This document shows positions 62,205 through 64,000 of a DNA stretch of 64,000 bases, one piece after another. The notes beneath the pieces are model-generated. The model had not been told where the DNA came from, did no database searches, and saw only the letters and a program-made list of their open reading frames with translations. Both the position numbers and the translations under genes were made by a program. Where the stretch lies: the NCBI GenBank assembly GCA_963698775.1, contig CAVOSE010000034.1, positions 1-64,000 on the forward strand. Direction: 5' to 3'. Source of the DNA: Thiohalocapsa sp963698775. Its GTDB lineage: Bacteria; Pseudomonadota; Gammaproteobacteria; Chromatiales; Chromatiaceae. Position 1 is the first letter of the stretch. Every line of letters starts with the position of its first letter.

Positions 62205-64000
62205 TCACGGCCCGGCCGGCGGCCATTGCACGCTGAGTTGCAGGAAGGCACGGCGGTCGAAGACGTTGCCGGGTTTTTCGAACACGAAATCGGGTCGGAA
62301 TTCGTTGTAGCGACTGGCGGTCAGGTTTTGCAGGATGAACGCGAGTTCAGCGCGGGTGCCGCCCCAATCGACGGCCTTGGCCAGCTTGGCATCGAGCCGC
62401 GTGTAGGCGTCTACCTCGCCGCCCTCGCCGAGCCAGCGCATGTCGCTCATGTGATAAAGCACGGCGCTGGCTTGCCAGCCGGGATGGAAGGTGCGACTCA
62501 GTTGCAGGGCCAGCGTATGGCGCGGGGTGGCGTCGTCGAAGGATTGTCGGCCGTAGGGCTCACCGTTGGCGTCAACATTGGTGTACTCCCAACCGTCGGT
62601 CTGTGCATAGGCGTAGGAGCCGAATAGCAGGGTGTCGCGGTCGGGCTCGAATCGCACTTGCAGCTCCAGGCCGCGGGTGGTCCAGCGACCGCCCTTGTCG
62701 CCGAAGATCTGGGCATTGGTCGGATCGCGCAGCGCCGCCCATTCGTCGCGCATCTCCTCCTGGAAGAGGGTCAGGTCGTAGCTCAGGTTCCATGCCGGCC
62801 ACCGTGCTAGATAGCCCAGTTCGTAGCTGGTCAACTGCTCGGGCGCGAGACCGGGCCCGGTGGATCGAACCAGATGACGCACGTAGGTGCCGTCGGACAG
62901 CACCACCGGATAGTCGGCGAGTTGTTCGCCGATATTAAACACGCGAAGGTTGCGGCTGATGCTTGCGCGCAACGCCTGATGCTCCCGGAAGCGCCAGTTC
63001 ACACCCAACCGCGGCGAGGTCGTGGGATCGGCGATCTCGTAGAACCCGGTCAGGACGTTGAGATTGACGAACAGATGCTCAACCGGCTCCCATTCGGCGC
63101 TGGCCAAGGCACGTCCGCTCCAGGTCGTCACCTCGCCGCCGTGGCGGGCCAGATATAGATCGGACCGCACGATGTCGTAGCGAGCGCCGACACCCCAAAC
63201 GAAGCGCCAGTCGTCACCGGAGGCGAGCCTGTGCTCGTAGTCCAGATCGAAACGGTCGGCGTCGGTATCCTGCGAGCCCAGAGTGGCCGACAATCCGGGT
63301 GCGAACTCGACCTGGTAGCTGTCGTCTTGCGTCGTGCCATGATGCACCAGGGCTAGGCGATGCCCAGCCCCATCCGGGGTTGCGCGGCGCCAGGTCAGCG
63401 CCTGATAGTCCTGTTTCAGGCGGAAGTCACGAAACGGCTCCAGCAACGAACCGACACCGTCGGCACCCGCCTCGCCATCGCCATAGCCGAGCTCGATATC
63501 CAGTTCGCCATGGGCGCCGAGATCTATCGTTCCTTGCATCCGCAGGTTGTTGATGCGCTTGTGATCGTCGATATCCTCGAAGCCATCGTCCTGGCTGTAT
63601 TCGAAGGTCGCCACCGCATCCATTTCGCCGATCCGGCCGCCGATGCGTGCAACGCCGATGGCGGTATCCAGCGAACCCCCGGTGGCCCGCAGATAGGTGC
63701 CGGCCAGCGTGAACGGTTTGCGGGTGATGATATTGATGCTGCCAAACATGGCGTTGCTGCCCAGCGCCGGCGCGTTTGGACTGCGGACCACCTCGATGCG
63801 CTCGATATCTTCCAGCGCGACGCCGATGAGATTCCAATCCACGGACGAGTTGGTCGGCAAATAGACCGAATTACCGTTGACCATCACCTCCATGCGCCGC
63901 TCGACGCTGTCACTGACCCCATGGCGCGTGACCGTCCGTAAAGCGCCGGTGGCATGGGCGACCTGAAAGCCAGGTACCAGCCGCAACAGGTCGGGGATGG
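62205..64000 (-). CDS. TonB-dependent outer-membrane receptor (N-terminus beyond window)
   Basis: Transport protein for siderophores, cobalamin or other large ligands across the outer membrane. What is visible is the last part of the plug domain (VAHATGALRTVTRHGVSDSV; VDWNLIGVALEDIERIEVVR; then SPNAPALGSNAMFGSINIIT) and the whole 22-strand barrel. It ends in an aromatic-rich strand, FLQLSVQWPPAGP, though a final Phe/Trp is lacking. The first residues of the plug, the TonB box and the signal lie outside. The motif RIEVVRSPNAPALGSNAM resembles the vitamin B12 or colicin I receptor group. The substrate cannot be told from this part; no linked ABC transporter or TonB genes are seen downstream. 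Confidence 0.93.
   Translation of the reverse strand, partial: IPDLLRLVPGFQVAHATGALRTVTRHGVSDSVERRMEVMVNGNSVYLPTNSSVDWNLIGVALEDIERIEVVRSPNAPALGSNAMFGSINIITRKPFTLAGTYLRATGGSLDTAIGVARIGGRIGEMDAVATFEYSQDDGFEDIDDHKRINNLRMQGTIDLGAHGELDIELGYGDGEAGADGVGSLLEPFRDFRLKQDYQALTWRRATPDGAGHRLALVHHGTTQDDSYQVEFAPGLSATLGSQDTDADRFDLDYEHRLASGDDWRFVWGVGARYDIVRSDLYLARHGGEVTTWSGRALASAEWEPVEHLFVNLNVLTGFYEIADPTTSPRLGVNWRFREHQALRASISRNLRVFNIGEQLADYPVVLSDGTYVRHLVRSTGPGLAPEQLTSYELGYLARWPAWNLSYDLTLFQEEMRDEWAALRDPTNAQIFGDKGGRWTTRGLELQVRFEPDRDTLLFGSYAYAQTDGWEYTNVDANGEPYGRQSFDDATPRHTLALQLSRTFHPGWQASAVLYHMSDMRWLGEGGEVDAYTRLDAKLAKAVDWGGTRAELAFILQNLTASRYNEFRPDFVFEKPGNVFDRRAFLQLSVQWPPAGP

Overview
The window is high-GC bacterial DNA. 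The best fit is a gammaproteobacterium of the purple sulfur group (Chromatiales): a PpsR/CrtJ-type photosynthesis repressor sits next to a biliverdin-type bacteriophytochrome, and the mreBCD-mrdA-rodA-mltB-rlpA-dacA-dat-DUF493-lipB order is a typical gammaproteobacterial cell-wall block. This assignment is inferred from gene content only. I see no rRNA, tRNA or CRISPR array.

Layout. 0.1-10.4 kb: a plus-strand cluster of a DUF47 (PhoU-like) protein, a CHAD protein, three CNNM/CorC-type cation transporters, a TAXI-type TRAP binding protein, a small membrane protein and a fused TRAP permease. Every gene here carries one or more frameshifts, while most later genes are intact, so local base-calling or assembly errors are more likely than gene death. 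10.5-18.3 kb: an accessory stretch with a nitroreductase, the tail end of an integron-type integrase, a less GC-rich patch with a VOC protein and a small lipoprotein, a DksA/TraR protein, a lysozyme-fold protein, a HAD phosphatase, an FKBP isomerase, a TPR protein and copies of a palindromic intergenic repeat. 18.5-22.1 kb: a DUF4332 protein, a three-domain glutaminase-STAS-cNMP-binding protein and a glutaminyl cyclase.

22.4-30.5 kb: ppsR, bphP, dxs, a DUF945 protein and gloB. ppsR and bphP form a two-gene light-control unit; dxs feeds the isoprenoid pathway that supplies carotenoids and the bacteriochlorophyll tail. 30.6-33.9 kb: two MoeA-family genes, the first with a degenerate active site, the second fused to a periplasmic-binding-like domain. 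34-43.9 kb (minus strand): a Uma2-family protein, then a moxR-DUF58-DUF4381-batA-batB-batC-batD operon in which BatC has a very large acidic Glu/Gln tract and BatD a Pro/Gln-rich repeat tract. 44.4-48 kb: a lipoprotein and a large EF-hand membrane protein of unknown function.

48-62 kb: gatC and gatA (no gatB beside them) diverge from mreBCD, mrdA, rodA, mltB, rlpA, a small unknown gene, dacA, a D-amino-acid aminotransferase, a DUF493 gene and lipB. Together these set rod shape, build and trim peptidoglycan and handle D-amino acids; DUF493 and lipB belong to lipoate biosynthesis. The window ends inside a minus-strand TonB-dependent receptor whose N-terminus lies beyond the edge.
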